Of a stretch of DNA of 29,440 nucleotides, positions 17,701 to 24,141 are shown in pieces (the stretch's first letter is position 1; each line of letters begins with the position of its first letter). The position numbers were made by a program, and so were the translations under genes. A model generated the notes under the pieces. It searched no databases, was not told the origin of the DNA, and saw nothing but the letters and a program-made list of their open reading frames with translations. Origin of the DNA: a virus; IMG/VR virus record IMGVR_UViG_3300025128_000220, positions 1 through 29,440 of that record; one strand, given 5' to 3'.

Positions 17701-19916
17701 GGAATGAGGAAAAACTAGACTCTGTTATGGAGATACGTAGGCAGCTAGTAAAAGCTTTGAGTAGTGCAGGCAACAGCAATTACACAAAGACTCCTGGCGC
17801 TACATTTGAAAGGGAGGCACGAGCTGTTGGTGGTGATTCTATTTTAGGGCTAAACTTCTTGAAGATAAACGAAGCAACGCTGAGACAGAACTCGTTTATT
17901 ATGATGTCGCTTGAGGATGTGCTTGCTATGAAGTATGCCTTTCAAACTGAAGCTATGAAGGGGCTTATGCCAGATAGTATTAAAGCAAAACTATCAGAGA
18001 TGATAGATAACTACCTTGTTGCTGACGCTTCGGAGGTTCCGTTTATATTCCAAAAGTATATGAAGGTAGGCGGAAAGAAAATACGTAACCCATTTGAAAT
18101 GTTTAGGGTTGCTGCTGTAGTAAATGCTTTTGGTGGTGTGTTTGTACAGTTTTTTAAACAATCTACTGTTATGCTGTCTGCTTTTGCAAACACCAAAACT
18201 TTAGAGGGTAAAGCATACCTCATAAGAACTTTTGCGGAGATGCTGGCTCTAACTTTTGTAGGTAAGGATAGAGATGGAAAACTTAAAATTCTTAGCGATC
18301 CTAAAGTAAAAATTAACGACGGAAGATATGAGCTGTTGCGTCACACCACTTTATTCTTAAGAGACTACAAGGCTGGTAATATAGATCCGTTTACAGGTAG
18401 GGTAGAGTTTGATAAGAGTCGACTTGATAAAACTCGTGACTGGCTGCAAGACAAGTCTATGTGGACGCTAACAACGACAGATAAGGTAGCTGCCATAAGT
18501 TCTTTCTTTGCTTTCTATGCAGACTTTTTATTATCTGAGGGTATAGTAAATGACATTTCAGAAATCAATTGGGAGCAAGAGGCTGCTAATCCAAACATGG
18601 AGGGAATAGCGTATGCAGAAAACATAGTTAGTAAAGACCAAAATGTTTCTAGCTCTAGACTTGCTGCAAATGTTTACAAAGACACAAATCAGTTTGTAAG
18701 ATTTTTAGTGCAAACTATGCTTCCGTTCCAAAGCTTTGCTATCAATACAAAGAGATCGATTACTGGTGATGTTGGTCGTATTATTGATCCTTCTGATGCT
18801 CAAGCTAGAAAGGATGGATTGAGAGGATTGGCAGGAACAACAGCTTCTTTATTTGTGTTTGCATATATTTCTAGGGTGATGACAGCAGTAATCTCTGAGT
18901 TTGTTAAAAGCTTCGGAGATGATGACGATGAATCTAACTTAGATGAAATACTTACAGATCCTAAAACAATAAGGGAGTCTGCTGTACAAACAGTATTAGA
19001 CGCAATTCCACTTCCGTCTACACCTGCTATCGATAACAAAGTAAAAGACTTTTTCAACTACTACTTGTTCTTTAACGCTTCGGACTATGATGCTCCAGGG
19101 CTTGAAGATAAAGATGCTTTTGAATTGTTTAAACAATACGGTGATGCTGTAACAACTTACGGATCAGGAGTAACAGACAAAAAAGGACCAGTACAAAACG
19201 CTATACTAACAGCGCTTAGTGTGCTTGGACCTGGTGGTAAGTTTGCAATGGACTTGGAAAAGATGCTTGAGCCTACACTTAACGGTGGCACTTCGTATAC
19301 CACAGGATCGGGGCGTGAAAGGTTTATTAGACCAGAAGATCAAGCAGACTTTATGTTGAGTAACACATTAAGAACGCTTTTATCTTTTGCTAACCTAGCA
19401 GGTGTAGGGGTTAAGGAACTTGACTACGTAGCCAAAGCATTAGATGACATGCCTAAAGACAGGGCGCTTTCTTCAGAGGAACAGCTTGCAGCATTTGAAA
19501 CTATATTGATTGCAATAGGTAACGATCCTGAAATTCTAGCTACTATGGAAGCTGCAGAAGGTGCAGGACCAGGAAGGTTGCTTAGCATACTAAAGAAGCA
19601 AGCTGAAGAAGATCCAGTGACTTTAGCTAGAGGGTTGAGCCAGGCTAAATTTAATTCAGCATTAAAGGGAGCTGTAGGAGACAAGGTAACGGAGATGATG
19701 TTCCCTCAAGAGTACAAGAAATATTCTGCAGAGGTGCGCAGAATATCTAGGCGCTCCCCAAAAGAAATTGCTGCTGTTATCAGGGGTAAGGAAGGTGAGA
19801 TGAATCCTGATGACTTCAAAAGGTATAACAATTTCTTACTATATTACATCGCTTTAAACTCTGAAGCAACGTTTAACAACGTGCTGATAGAGTTGGATAT
19901 AAACACAGTAGAATGA
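11757..19916 (+). CDS. Giant internal virion protein with HExxH zinc-protease motif (polyvalent-type)
   Basis: At 2719 residues this is the largest product here. Residues 6-61 hold two helical repeats offset by 29 residues. A hydrophobic helical part near 615-690 (VVPQIAVQIGLTVMG and onward) resembles internal virion proteins. HEAFH at 1098-1102 is a zincin motif; a downstream Glu in ELVMEILADI could be the third ligand of a gluzincin-type site. An acidic spacer (about 1260-1300) and long basic coiled coils (about 1340-1520) follow. A likely membrane segment lies near 2358-2378 (TTASLFVFAYISRVMTAVI), ahead of DDDDE. It ends the presumed ejection trio and overlaps the endolysin start by ATGA. 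It probably enters the host with the DNA; the protease could act on the virion or the host. I see no crAss-type RNA polymerase DxDxD motif. Function is inferred. Confidence 0.6.
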   Translation: MNGFTEYQNNIFNIVRDAGYVGTQEQLFDMMQQQTYFDSTFNLVRQAGFEGNERDFIFLAGVGPKKKDLVLSEEYSTLLGYGVEGGGLDVQTDTTVPPSEREGDLSRLASRQEALQGDFFESIFGTRVDVYDEMSRQTVDSFADTPMYSEEDINAAHRDIQSKILQDPENNKGNLDYEIFTESKKWIVNRGMSVGLPVGADDIPSFANEIYETYRDYDFFATATVEDFERVIRSSGLLMDDPNSTLAVETKKRNIINKEFHIGEYSDYAESVIPMSRITMYLAEDGQIKKVFTEDMDDEFFEKNNLDPEGDYDGFFYEPHLDNVNKSYIPTNEDELAVAQGIMPEVINTYEKWKEYTAKGTVTYVDDEQAQADAEAESLKEYYKVAGFYTAKAEVVQAAKNRETVRQYAENFANAFSKATTVEEQTQLFEEIRQTEADMISLYNESNEVFGVKRRAYNAVDLVMQFSMDEVFMNADTAIERYKRSAESIGRNFDDRSYFKHLDSFAGFLFFGAADAANMMTFGIIPSSEEYITAYEKSDAYGLDIGRGNPLFVEGQLDKYGRKIDQAVLSWGDISSSMTQSRLLGKGVTLEEIEKGIFGQGLGNSEAGLTLFLDGVGEVVPQIAVQIGLTVMGHPEVALQSFATSAAGNAYSDIKDVPHLNHAEKMMYASFMGGFEYLSEKIFMKQEVISANAIRKMFGIGGKEIAGEAAETIAKKGFVGTANKLWRRTTKNNVFKFFEEGIEEGLVSFAGQHLTNYAHGVALTREISDLQTRLDTPGIADDVASSLQRQIAGKEIEKTNLKYNYIETLDAFALGTVAGNIQMGIVRAPSYLASKFNFKDQIALENKYEALQKKLQTEQNPERRKQIKKEMLETQDQMWRVSARDMAFLMNVSDEDLTEISGLNTRIRQNRRKAFDTRKNLEEARSQGNEDAVAVYEAELATLQADTKQAFESKFNIEGKYSQNQSFLEQNLEDPETQAVIDEVGRVDPDITDYGRVSRGNSVELTGKNANSVIDRIINAGKIISTKFSSREEIIRGLQNVKKIIQTVVGQGGKVFIHGTAKAFKKATGADVSRGIHIKDGNQVHLFLPALKANTPYHEAFHSAAMQMDEKQGAGTALRKLARQFAMALPNARRYLAFISEYLTEEQQALAEVAVTDALARKLLAQIVEQNPEAAKELVMEILADITNGDLSAEYKQGLISSLKNYVAKLFGTEFKNPTLKNVVDAIKFVTNTIEGGFGLAGMQSLAEATEGLKDVPTVTTDDEAEEAQAEPTPDPAIASEVESLNESESNDNTAEEGKSAQKIVETVADMLTEDGFTLVMEGKGKNKKLVLKPSKQVNLFKMKKDEIIKVLQDSGMKKEQAEKTYKNAVQFARGRRAARKESAKIAAQAKRRQGKLSTEAKNLRKELQELKDKSKSLQEFFKKAQALIKERMKDRKTSNKFSATQLKSFFAIAGQMARTSAKKLSENDLDIIDSFLDKLATIFDKQDARKAMDDHLNLVKSMRSLQKTLLRKSRQKDFGAYRSLARIVAGIDASLIPVDQMQSFSDFVNDVNNSMKRARFSKDEEGNLVVTESNLKEVKSLMAIATNFKAIEETERDANFRARATKAVEAAKKAGKSTTFAEEYTALLEKYHRSRLSPTRKKIEDTAKKLGLDVNNVQDLEIILDELAKDSAELAEDKKELILSDAIIPRVIANLEELLQDKSFRTILGLFSMENVSVPELKARLMQLDMRHLAALEYKINDYLVNSSTIGLGYLASIVRGKISLASDIKALVAKGVRSKNKSYGRHADNVPSFIRNVFKVGNVDVAKILVAIGFQNVMSSVNLHEQAHMERVTALQNKIDEITEKGGEITSDLSNAIAQIFSMANQKPETLSEAEWFMNLRDAMDSTIQEYEVEQSDIYDPETIQEFKDAREYLFGQTNNLQELLDKVRNERTDIVEIVDFLSQMHESMRPRFEQFTERYLGKTLEVLKNYTPFKVRKKGNEEKLDSVMEIRRQLVKALSSAGNSNYTKTPGATFEREARAVGGDSILGLNFLKINEATLRQNSFIMMSLEDVLAMKYAFQTEAMKGLMPDSIKAKLSEMIDNYLVADASEVPFIFQKYMKVGGKKIRNPFEMFRVAAVVNAFGGVFVQFFKQSTVMLSAFANTKTLEGKAYLIRTFAEMLALTFVGKDRDGKLKILSDPKVKINDGRYELLRHTTLFLRDYKAGNIDPFTGRVEFDKSRLDKTRDWLQDKSMWTLTTTDKVAAISSFFAFYADFLLSEGIVNDISEINWEQEAANPNMEGIAYAENIVSKDQNVSSSRLAANVYKDTNQFVRFLVQTMLPFQSFAINTKRSITGDVGRIIDPSDAQARKDGLRGLAGTTASLFVFAYISRVMTAVISEFVKSFGDDDDESNLDEILTDPKTIRESAVQTVLDAIPLPSTPAIDNKVKDFFNYYLFFNASDYDAPGLEDKDAFELFKQYGDAVTTYGSGVTDKKGPVQNAILTALSVLGPGGKFAMDLEKMLEPTLNGGTSYTTGSGRERFIRPEDQADFMLSNTLRTLLSFANLAGVGVKELDYVAKALDDMPKDRALSSEEQLAAFETILIAIGNDPEILATMEAAEGAGPGRLLSILKKQAEEDPVTLARGLSQAKFNSALKGAVGDKVTEMMFPQEYKKYSAEVRRISRRSPKEIAAVIRGKEGEMNPDDFKRYNNFLLYYIALNSEATFNNVLIELDINTVE
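11772..11939 (+). repeat. Two 29-residue tandem repeats at the N-terminus of the giant virion protein
   Basis: Residues 11-28 (IFNIVRDAGYVGTQEQLF) align with residues 40-57 (TFNLVRQAGFEGNERDFI) at a constant offset of 29, sharing the frame F-N-h-V-R-x-A-G-aromatic-x-G. The DNA copies have diverged, so the repeat is old and kept at protein level. Small helical repeats at the start of an ejection protein could dock it to a partner in the virion. Confidence 0.7.
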
Positions 19917-20380
19917 GACTAAGCAAAAACTTTACTCTCTCTGAGCTTACACGCAGTAGTACAGCAAAAAGAAAGGGTATAAAAAATGAGCCTACAGAAG
20001 CTCATAAGAAAAATCTACAACGTATTGTAACAGAGATACTACAGCCTATGCGTGATCAGTTAGGTCCTATCCGTGTAACTAGCGGATACAGATCACCTAA
20101 ATTAAATCGCTCTATTGGCGGTAGTACAAAGTCGCAGCACTGCAAAGGCCAAGCTGTAGACATCCAGTTCTGGGATAAAGGCGTTATGAAAAACCAAGTT
20201 ATATACGATTACATTGTACAAAACGGTGTTGAGTTTGATCAGATGATCAACGAGTTTGACTTCTCGTGGATACACATATCGTTAAAAGACAAAGACAACA
20301 GAAACAGAATCCTTGAAGCATACAAAGACGGTGATGGAGATACGTGCTACAAAGAAGTAAAAGAAAATATAGTACTATGA
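19913..20380 (+). CDS. Peptidase M15 endolysin (L,D/D,D-type peptidoglycan endopeptidase)
   Basis: The 155-residue protein is a single-domain M15A-like zinc peptidase that cuts peptide bridges of the cell wall at lysis. Key features are the FTLSELTRSSTA start, IRVTSGYRSPKLN (53-65), SQHCKGQAVDI (74-84) giving zinc ligands His76 and Asp83, and WIHIS (119-123) giving the third ligand, His121. This is the full normal set and length for phage M15 endolysins. There is no signal peptide, so release depends on the holin encoded next; both flanking junctions are ATGA overlaps. Exact bond specificity cannot be read from the sequence. Confidence 0.88.
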   Translation: MRLSKNFTLSELTRSSTAKRKGIKNEPTEAHKKNLQRIVTEILQPMRDQLGPIRVTSGYRSPKLNRSIGGSTKSQHCKGQAVDIQFWDKGVMKNQVIYDYIVQNGVEFDQMINEFDFSWIHISLKDKDNRNRILEAYKDGDGDTCYKEVKENIVL

Positions 20381-20805
20381 AAAAAATAAAAGAGACAAAG
20401 CTAGGTAGCTGGCTTGCTAGCAAAGCCCCACAAGTTTTGGATGTAGTAGGAGACTTGCTACCAGATAGCGGTGGATTGGGTGTAGTAAAAAATCTTATCG
20501 ATAAAGATCCAGAGGTAGACTCTGTAGATGCTCAAGCTCAAATCGATGCTGAGGTAAGGTTTCAAGAAAATGTAACGGAGCGTTGGAAAGCTGATATGGG
20601 TAGCGATGTAAAGCTAGCAAAGCTTATACGTCCTATAACATTGATTGCTTTGATGAGCATGTTTATGATCACAATGTTTATTGACAGCATGGATGAGGTG
20701 CCTTTTAACGTAAAGGACTCTTACGTAGACCTACTTCAGATCCTTATGCTTACTGCCTTCGGAGCTTACTTTGCTGGACGTACGATTGAAAAGGCTAAGA
20801 AGTAA
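20377..20805 (+). CDS. Holin (3TM-type family)
   Basis: Starting at the ATG that overlaps the endolysin stop (ATGA, 20377-20380) gives 142 residues; an in-frame upstream ATG at 20344 would extend into the endolysin and is less likely. The N-terminal half is soluble (KLGSWLASKAPQVLDVVGDL). The segment ENVTERWKADMGSDVKLAKLIRP precedes two hydrophobic segments: about 86-108 (ITLIALMSMFMITMFI) and about 116-135 (YVDLLQILMLTAFGAYFAG), ending with the basic tail RTIEKAKK. The RWKADM, IRP and FGAYFAGR elements match the holin family seen after M15 endolysins in flavobacterial phages and related to gene-transfer-agent holins. It would form membrane lesions that let the endolysin out at the end of infection. 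Confidence 0.78.
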   Translation: MKKIKETKLGSWLASKAPQVLDVVGDLLPDSGGLGVVKNLIDKDPEVDSVDAQAQIDAEVRFQENVTERWKADMGSDVKLAKLIRPITLIALMSMFMITMFIDSMDEVPFNVKDSYVDLLQILMLTAFGAYFAGRTIEKAKK

Positions 20806-20820
20806 ATTGTAAAGTGTATG

Positions 20821-20841
20821 TAGAATCATAGTGTGGTTCTA
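20821..20841. terminator. Hairpin between convergent operons, probable bidirectional terminator
   Basis: TAGAATCA (20821-20828) pairs with TGGTTCTA (20834-20841), eight pairs including one T-G, around the loop TAGTG. Flanking GTAT and ATAC can extend it. It lies in the only gap between the + strand virion operon (ends 20805) and the - strand operon (ends 20881). There is no strong T-tract on either side, so efficiency is uncertain. Confidence 0.55.
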
Positions 20842-20880
20842 TAATACATTCGTGACTTATTGTAGATGTGGTTACGTACA

Positions 20881-21324
20881 TTATCTTTTTATAATTGTCG
20901 TAAGATCTAGAGGTATTTGATAGAAGTACTCACCCCTTCCTACGTATTTGTTTTTTACCTCTACAGGTTTTAGGTGCTTTACCTTTTGACTCCAGAACAT
21001 AACGGCATGCGTTAATTGTTTGTTCCAAATGTAAAACAAAGTAAGCTTTTTAAAAAACTTTCTTTTACGTTGCGGTAATTGTACTGTATCGTAAGGGAAG
21101 TTTGGGCCAGACCACACTATTTTTACTTCGCACTCTACACAAAAAGGATCGCTATAGTTAACTCCCCACTCATCTGTTTTAGAAGCTATAAGATCCTGTG
21201 CGTACTTGTCGTGATGATCTACAGCAGTAAATCCTTTCTTTTTAAGGTGAGCTTTTGTAGCCACTCTGGCTAGCTTGTCATACTTTTCATATAACTTTTT
21301 ATCGAAAGGCTTTCTAGCTGACAT
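20881..21324 (-). CDS. Putative PD-(D/E)XK-type nuclease
   Basis: This is a 147-residue basic protein. Asp44 in YAQDLIAS and the string FCVECEVKIVW (61-71, with E64, E66 and K68) fit the D...ExK core of PD-(D/E)XK nucleases. The following PYDTVQLPQRKRKFF (78-92) and a beta-rich C-terminal half agree with that fold. The start is one base after the preceding stop (TAA-G-ATG). It is the last gene of the - strand operon, directly after the resolvase-like gene and a 74-residue protein, so a role in DNA processing or host DNA breakdown is plausible. The assignment is motif-based; a DNA-binding protein without nuclease activity is the alternative. Confidence 0.5.
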   Translation of the reverse strand: MSARKPFDKKLYEKYDKLARVATKAHLKKKGFTAVDHHDKYAQDLIASKTDEWGVNYSDPFCVECEVKIVWSGPNFPYDTVQLPQRKRKFFKKLTLFYIWNKQLTHAVMFWSQKVKHLKPVEVKNKYVGRGEYFYQIPLDLTTIIKR

Positions 21325-21325
21325 C

Positions 21326-21550
21326 TTACAGCTTTACTTTACTCTCATTGTATTCCTCACATGCTGTTCGTATACCCTCTATCTCTGCTAGCACTCCCTT
21401 TCTGTAGTCTAGCGCTAGATCTATAACAGTTTCCCAGTTGTTTATTGGTTCTCCATTGTCTTTGTGTAGATCTTCGTACAGCTGTGCTGTTATCGATTGT
21501 ATCTCATCGCAGGTGACGAAGTACAATCTACTTAGTTCCTTTGAGTTCAT
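21326..21550 (-). CDS. Small hypothetical protein
   Basis: I place the start at the ATG at 21550 (MNSKELSRLYFV, 74 residues) because a longer frame would run deep into the preceding nuclease gene; the chosen start overlaps that gene by 23 bases. The product is acidic and helical (DEIQSITAQLYEDLHK, then DYRKGVLAEIEGIRTA), without a membrane segment or known motif. It lies between two nuclease-like genes and may be an accessory subunit, but nothing in the sequence fixes a function. Confidence 0.6.
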   Translation of the reverse strand: MNSKELSRLYFVTCDEIQSITAQLYEDLHKDNGEPINNWETVIDLALDYRKGVLAEIEGIRTACEEYNESKVKL

Positions 21551-21986
21551 CCTGAATAATTTTGATTGTTGCGTCCACTTGTTTTCTATTCTTAGGGATA
21601 AACAACATGTAATCATCCATCTGATTATCAATTAGATACCTAAGAAAAAGTTTCCACCGCAACGGAAAGGTGTGTTGTCCATGCACGTAACCTTTCGTTT
21701 CGATGATAAACTTGTGATCGTGGGAAACAAAATCAGGAGTGTACTTTATACCAAGCACAGCCTTTTGAGTGTTATCTCTCATAACATCTCTACCCTTTGT
21801 CATCTTATGGTAGATACCGTTGTATCTAAAACCATCCATTAAGTAAAAGACATCTGTCTCATACCCAAACTTTAGTTTAGCATCCTTGAGCCTGTCATAA
21901 CAGTATGCCTCAAGAGCACTTTTAAGTTTGTTCCCTGCTCTTCTATGGCCTTTAGCCTTAGATCTATTCTTTACTTTTTTTCCCAC
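21528..21986 (-). CDS. Endonuclease I-like Holliday junction resolvase (PD-(D/E)XK)
   Basis: The 152-residue protein starts with GTG at 21986; no in-frame ATG lies upstream before the primase stop. The basic N-terminus (MGKKVKNRSKAKGHRR) precedes a helix with Glu26 (KSALEAYCYDRL), then YTPDFV (82-87, with P84 and D85) and FIIETKGY (93-100, with E96 and K98). The E...PD...ExK layout is that of T7 endonuclease I (gp3) and related phage nucleases, which cut branched DNA. It would resolve recombination or replication junctions before packaging. It follows the primase-helicase by 27 bases in the replication operon. Because the family is broad, a general phage endonuclease is the alternative. Confidence 0.72.
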   Translation of the reverse strand: MGKKVKNRSKAKGHRRAGNKLKSALEAYCYDRLKDAKLKFGYETDVFYLMDGFRYNGIYHKMTKGRDVMRDNTQKAVLGIKYTPDFVSHDHKFIIETKGYVHGQHTFPLRWKLFLRYLIDNQMDDYMLFIPKNRKQVDATIKIIQDELKGTK

Positions 21987-22013
21987 GTATGGGAATATAT
22001 AAACAAATAAATG

Positions 22014-23804
22014 TTAAAAGTGTTCAAACTCTAGCTGTTTATCAACATCTTCTATGTTAATATGTTGATATAGTGATGAAAAGGGGCCTGTCATAGTGAA
22101 TCCTGCGTGATTTGCATTGAAGTCAAAGTAAAACGGATCGTCTATTGCTGTTGGCTCACCACCAGTTTCTTGCTCTCTGACTTTACGCACATGGAACTCT
22201 GTCCTACTACGCTTTTCTACGTCTGGATGATGTATCTTTCTGTGTATTGTTAAGAAGCAGTCGGCTCTGTTAACCCACATACCACCGTACTCTGTGTCAG
22301 GAGCTAGAGGTGCAACAGGTTGACCGTCGTCACCTTTTTGCCTTTGAGCTGATGTTATGGAGTGTGCGTTCACCCATACAGCTATATCCAGTCTGTTACA
22401 GAACGTAAGGAACGCACCAGCGGCTTCGTAGTGGTACTCGAAAGCAGATCCTGACTTGTTCGATGTAAGAGCAACCTTGAGGGAATTGTATGGATCTATT
22501 AGCAATCCATCTATCTTTCTATGCCTAGTTATCTTTTCAGTATAAACAAGTAAGTCTGCATAGCTAAGCATCTTTGTGTTGTCTATAAGGATAAAATGCT
22601 TTGACACCCACTTCATCATATACCTTACCTCACCCTCAGTCATTTCATCTAGAGACTTACCACAAGCAAACTGCATAAGCTTGATCTTGACGTTAGCAGT
22701 TTTGTTTTCAGAGGAATAAATAACCCATACCCAACTATGATTTACTGCTATAGTAACCATCATGTACAGCATAAATGTAGTTTTACCTACAGAGCTATGA
22801 CCTGAGATCATAACAAACTCTTTTTTGTAGATAAAGTTTTTATCAAATAAAACGTTGCCTGTACCACACCCCTTCTCTATCTCTCCGTTTTTGTATCTGA
22901 TAATCCAGTCTAGATCTTCTACATCGGAACTCATAAACGACATGTCGCCGTCTGATAGTAGCAACTCCCTTTGAGCCTCCTCCTCAGCCTCTATCGTTTC
23001 ATGTATGGGGGCCATCTTACCACGCTCTATACCGTCACGAATAGTATTCTTAGCGACGTACATATCGTCAACTTCACGGAGCTCTATCTCACGCTCTAAA
23101 ACACGATATGCTTCAAGCTCATCTACCCTACCCACAGATATGTACCCACCCATAAGTATAGAAGCTTTCAGAAGTACGTTATGCTTTTCTCCGTCAGGAG
23201 CGTTGCGTATCATCCTGGCTGCAAGGTGTAGCTTGGTGTAGTCTGTAGATATTTCTTTTACCTCAGCTACCTGAGTCTTAGGGATATCATCAAAGAGCAT
23301 CTTCCCAAAAGGCTCAGACTCTATCTTGATAACAGCGTCAGGATCATAGCTTTCAAAGCACGCCCTGCTTTCATTGATGCCTGTGCTATCAACCTCTAGG
23401 TTGTATTTGTTATCAAAGTATTCTACAAGAGCTCTGAAATGATCTCTATGATTCTCTGAATTTGTAACCTTTACAACAGCTTTTAACCCATCACCAGAGG
23501 GACTAACCCAGCATGCTTTAACAAAAGGATCTAAAGCAAGCACAGCTTTGCTGTTGTCTACATCGATGTGATCGAAGTCTAGTACAATGTAACCACTGTG
23601 TTTTACTAGCGAAGAGTCCTTGCGTTCATTGAACTTCCCGCTAAATAAAACGACAGGTAGCTTTGACTTTAAAGATTTGTCTCCGCCTCTTATTTTTTCT
23701 ATAGCATCTTTCTGCCTACCAGACTTTACTCTGTCTAGGCATTGCTCTAAAGAAATATAGTTAGGAGAATCCTTGCTGTATAGATCACGATATATCGTCA
23801 GCAT
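22014..23804 (-). CDS. Fused primase (BT4734-like PrimPol domain) and DnaB/RecA-type replicative helicase
   Basis: The 596-residue protein has two parts. Residues about 1-170 match the BT4734-like/VirE-N primase-polymerase domain: VLDFDHID (74-81, metal-binding D76 and D78) and SPSGDGLKAVVKV (101-113). Residues about 310-560 form a RecA-like ATPase: Walker A GHSSVGKT (335-342, K341, T342), Walker B DGLLIDP (432-438, D437), NAHSI (479-483) and a late basic HVRKVRE (538-544). A helical linker (about 185-290) lies between. This is the layout of phage primase-helicases that prime lagging-strand synthesis and unwind the fork. Its start overlaps the DnaA-like gene by 20 bases. No DNA polymerase gene is in the window. 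Confidence 0.85.
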   Translation of the reverse strand: MLTIYRDLYSKDSPNYISLEQCLDRVKSGRQKDAIEKIRGGDKSLKSKLPVVLFSGKFNERKDSSLVKHSGYIVLDFDHIDVDNSKAVLALDPFVKACWVSPSGDGLKAVVKVTNSENHRDHFRALVEYFDNKYNLEVDSTGINESRACFESYDPDAVIKIESEPFGKMLFDDIPKTQVAEVKEISTDYTKLHLAARMIRNAPDGEKHNVLLKASILMGGYISVGRVDELEAYRVLEREIELREVDDMYVAKNTIRDGIERGKMAPIHETIEAEEEAQRELLLSDGDMSFMSSDVEDLDWIIRYKNGEIEKGCGTGNVLFDKNFIYKKEFVMISGHSSVGKTTFMLYMMVTIAVNHSWVWVIYSSENKTANVKIKLMQFACGKSLDEMTEGEVRYMMKWVSKHFILIDNTKMLSYADLLVYTEKITRHRKIDGLLIDPYNSLKVALTSNKSGSAFEYHYEAAGAFLTFCNRLDIAVWVNAHSITSAQRQKGDDGQPVAPLAPDTEYGGMWVNRADCFLTIHRKIHHPDVEKRSRTEFHVRKVREQETGGEPTAIDDPFYFDFNANHAGFTMTGPFSSLYQHINIEDVDKQLEFEHF

Positions 23805-24141
23805 TTTGAGAGTCGTTCTTTTCTTTTAGACTTAATGCTGTTTGGTAACACACCCTGTACAAAGGATGTGTTTTTAGATTGTCTTCATGCTTATCAAACA
23901 CATGATACATCGTTGTTCTTGCCATATCCCATGTCTGTGCTAGCACATTCTGATGACAGTATGTTTTGAAAGCATTGATAAATGCGTAACGTAAAAACAC
24001 AGACTCATGCTTACGTGTAGCTATATCTTGTTGCATTTCTGCAGGAAAAACTAGATCCACATACTCTTTCTTCAATTGCTCAACAGCTTCAAAAGAATAT
24101 CCTTTGTGCTTTGGCTTGCGCACTTTACTTAACTTTCTCAT
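23785..24141 (-). CDS. DnaA domain IV-like DNA-binding protein
   Basis: This 118-residue basic protein has a helical C-terminal block, TRKHESVFLRYAFINAF (42-58) then MARTTMYHVFDKHEDNLK (73-90) and HPLYRVCY (92-99). The order Arg-rich helix, loop, then a helix of the form xRTTxYHxxxKHE resembles the origin-binding domain IV of DnaA (GGRDHSTVLHA type) as found alone in Bacteroidota phage proteins. It is flanked by RecE (ATGA overlap) and the primase-helicase (20-base overlap), so a role in recognising the phage origin or loading the helicase fits. No AAA+ ATPase part is present. The resemblance is partial and the call is an inference. Confidence 0.5.
   Translation of the reverse strand: MRKLSKVRKPKHKGYSFEAVEQLKKEYVDLVFPAEMQQDIATRKHESVFLRYAFINAFKTYCHQNVLAQTWDMARTTMYHVFDKHEDNLKTHPLYRVCYQTALSLKEKNDSQNADDIS

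Noticed and set aside
11757-19916. Giant protein as a crAss-type virion RNA polymerase
   Set aside because: I could not find a DxDxD catalytic motif; the recognisable parts are a zincin motif, coiled coils and hydrophobic segments.
20344-20376. Longer holin starting at 20344
   Set aside because: The extra 11 residues lie inside the endolysin frame, while the ATG at 20377 overlaps the endolysin stop as ATGA, the junction used across this genome.
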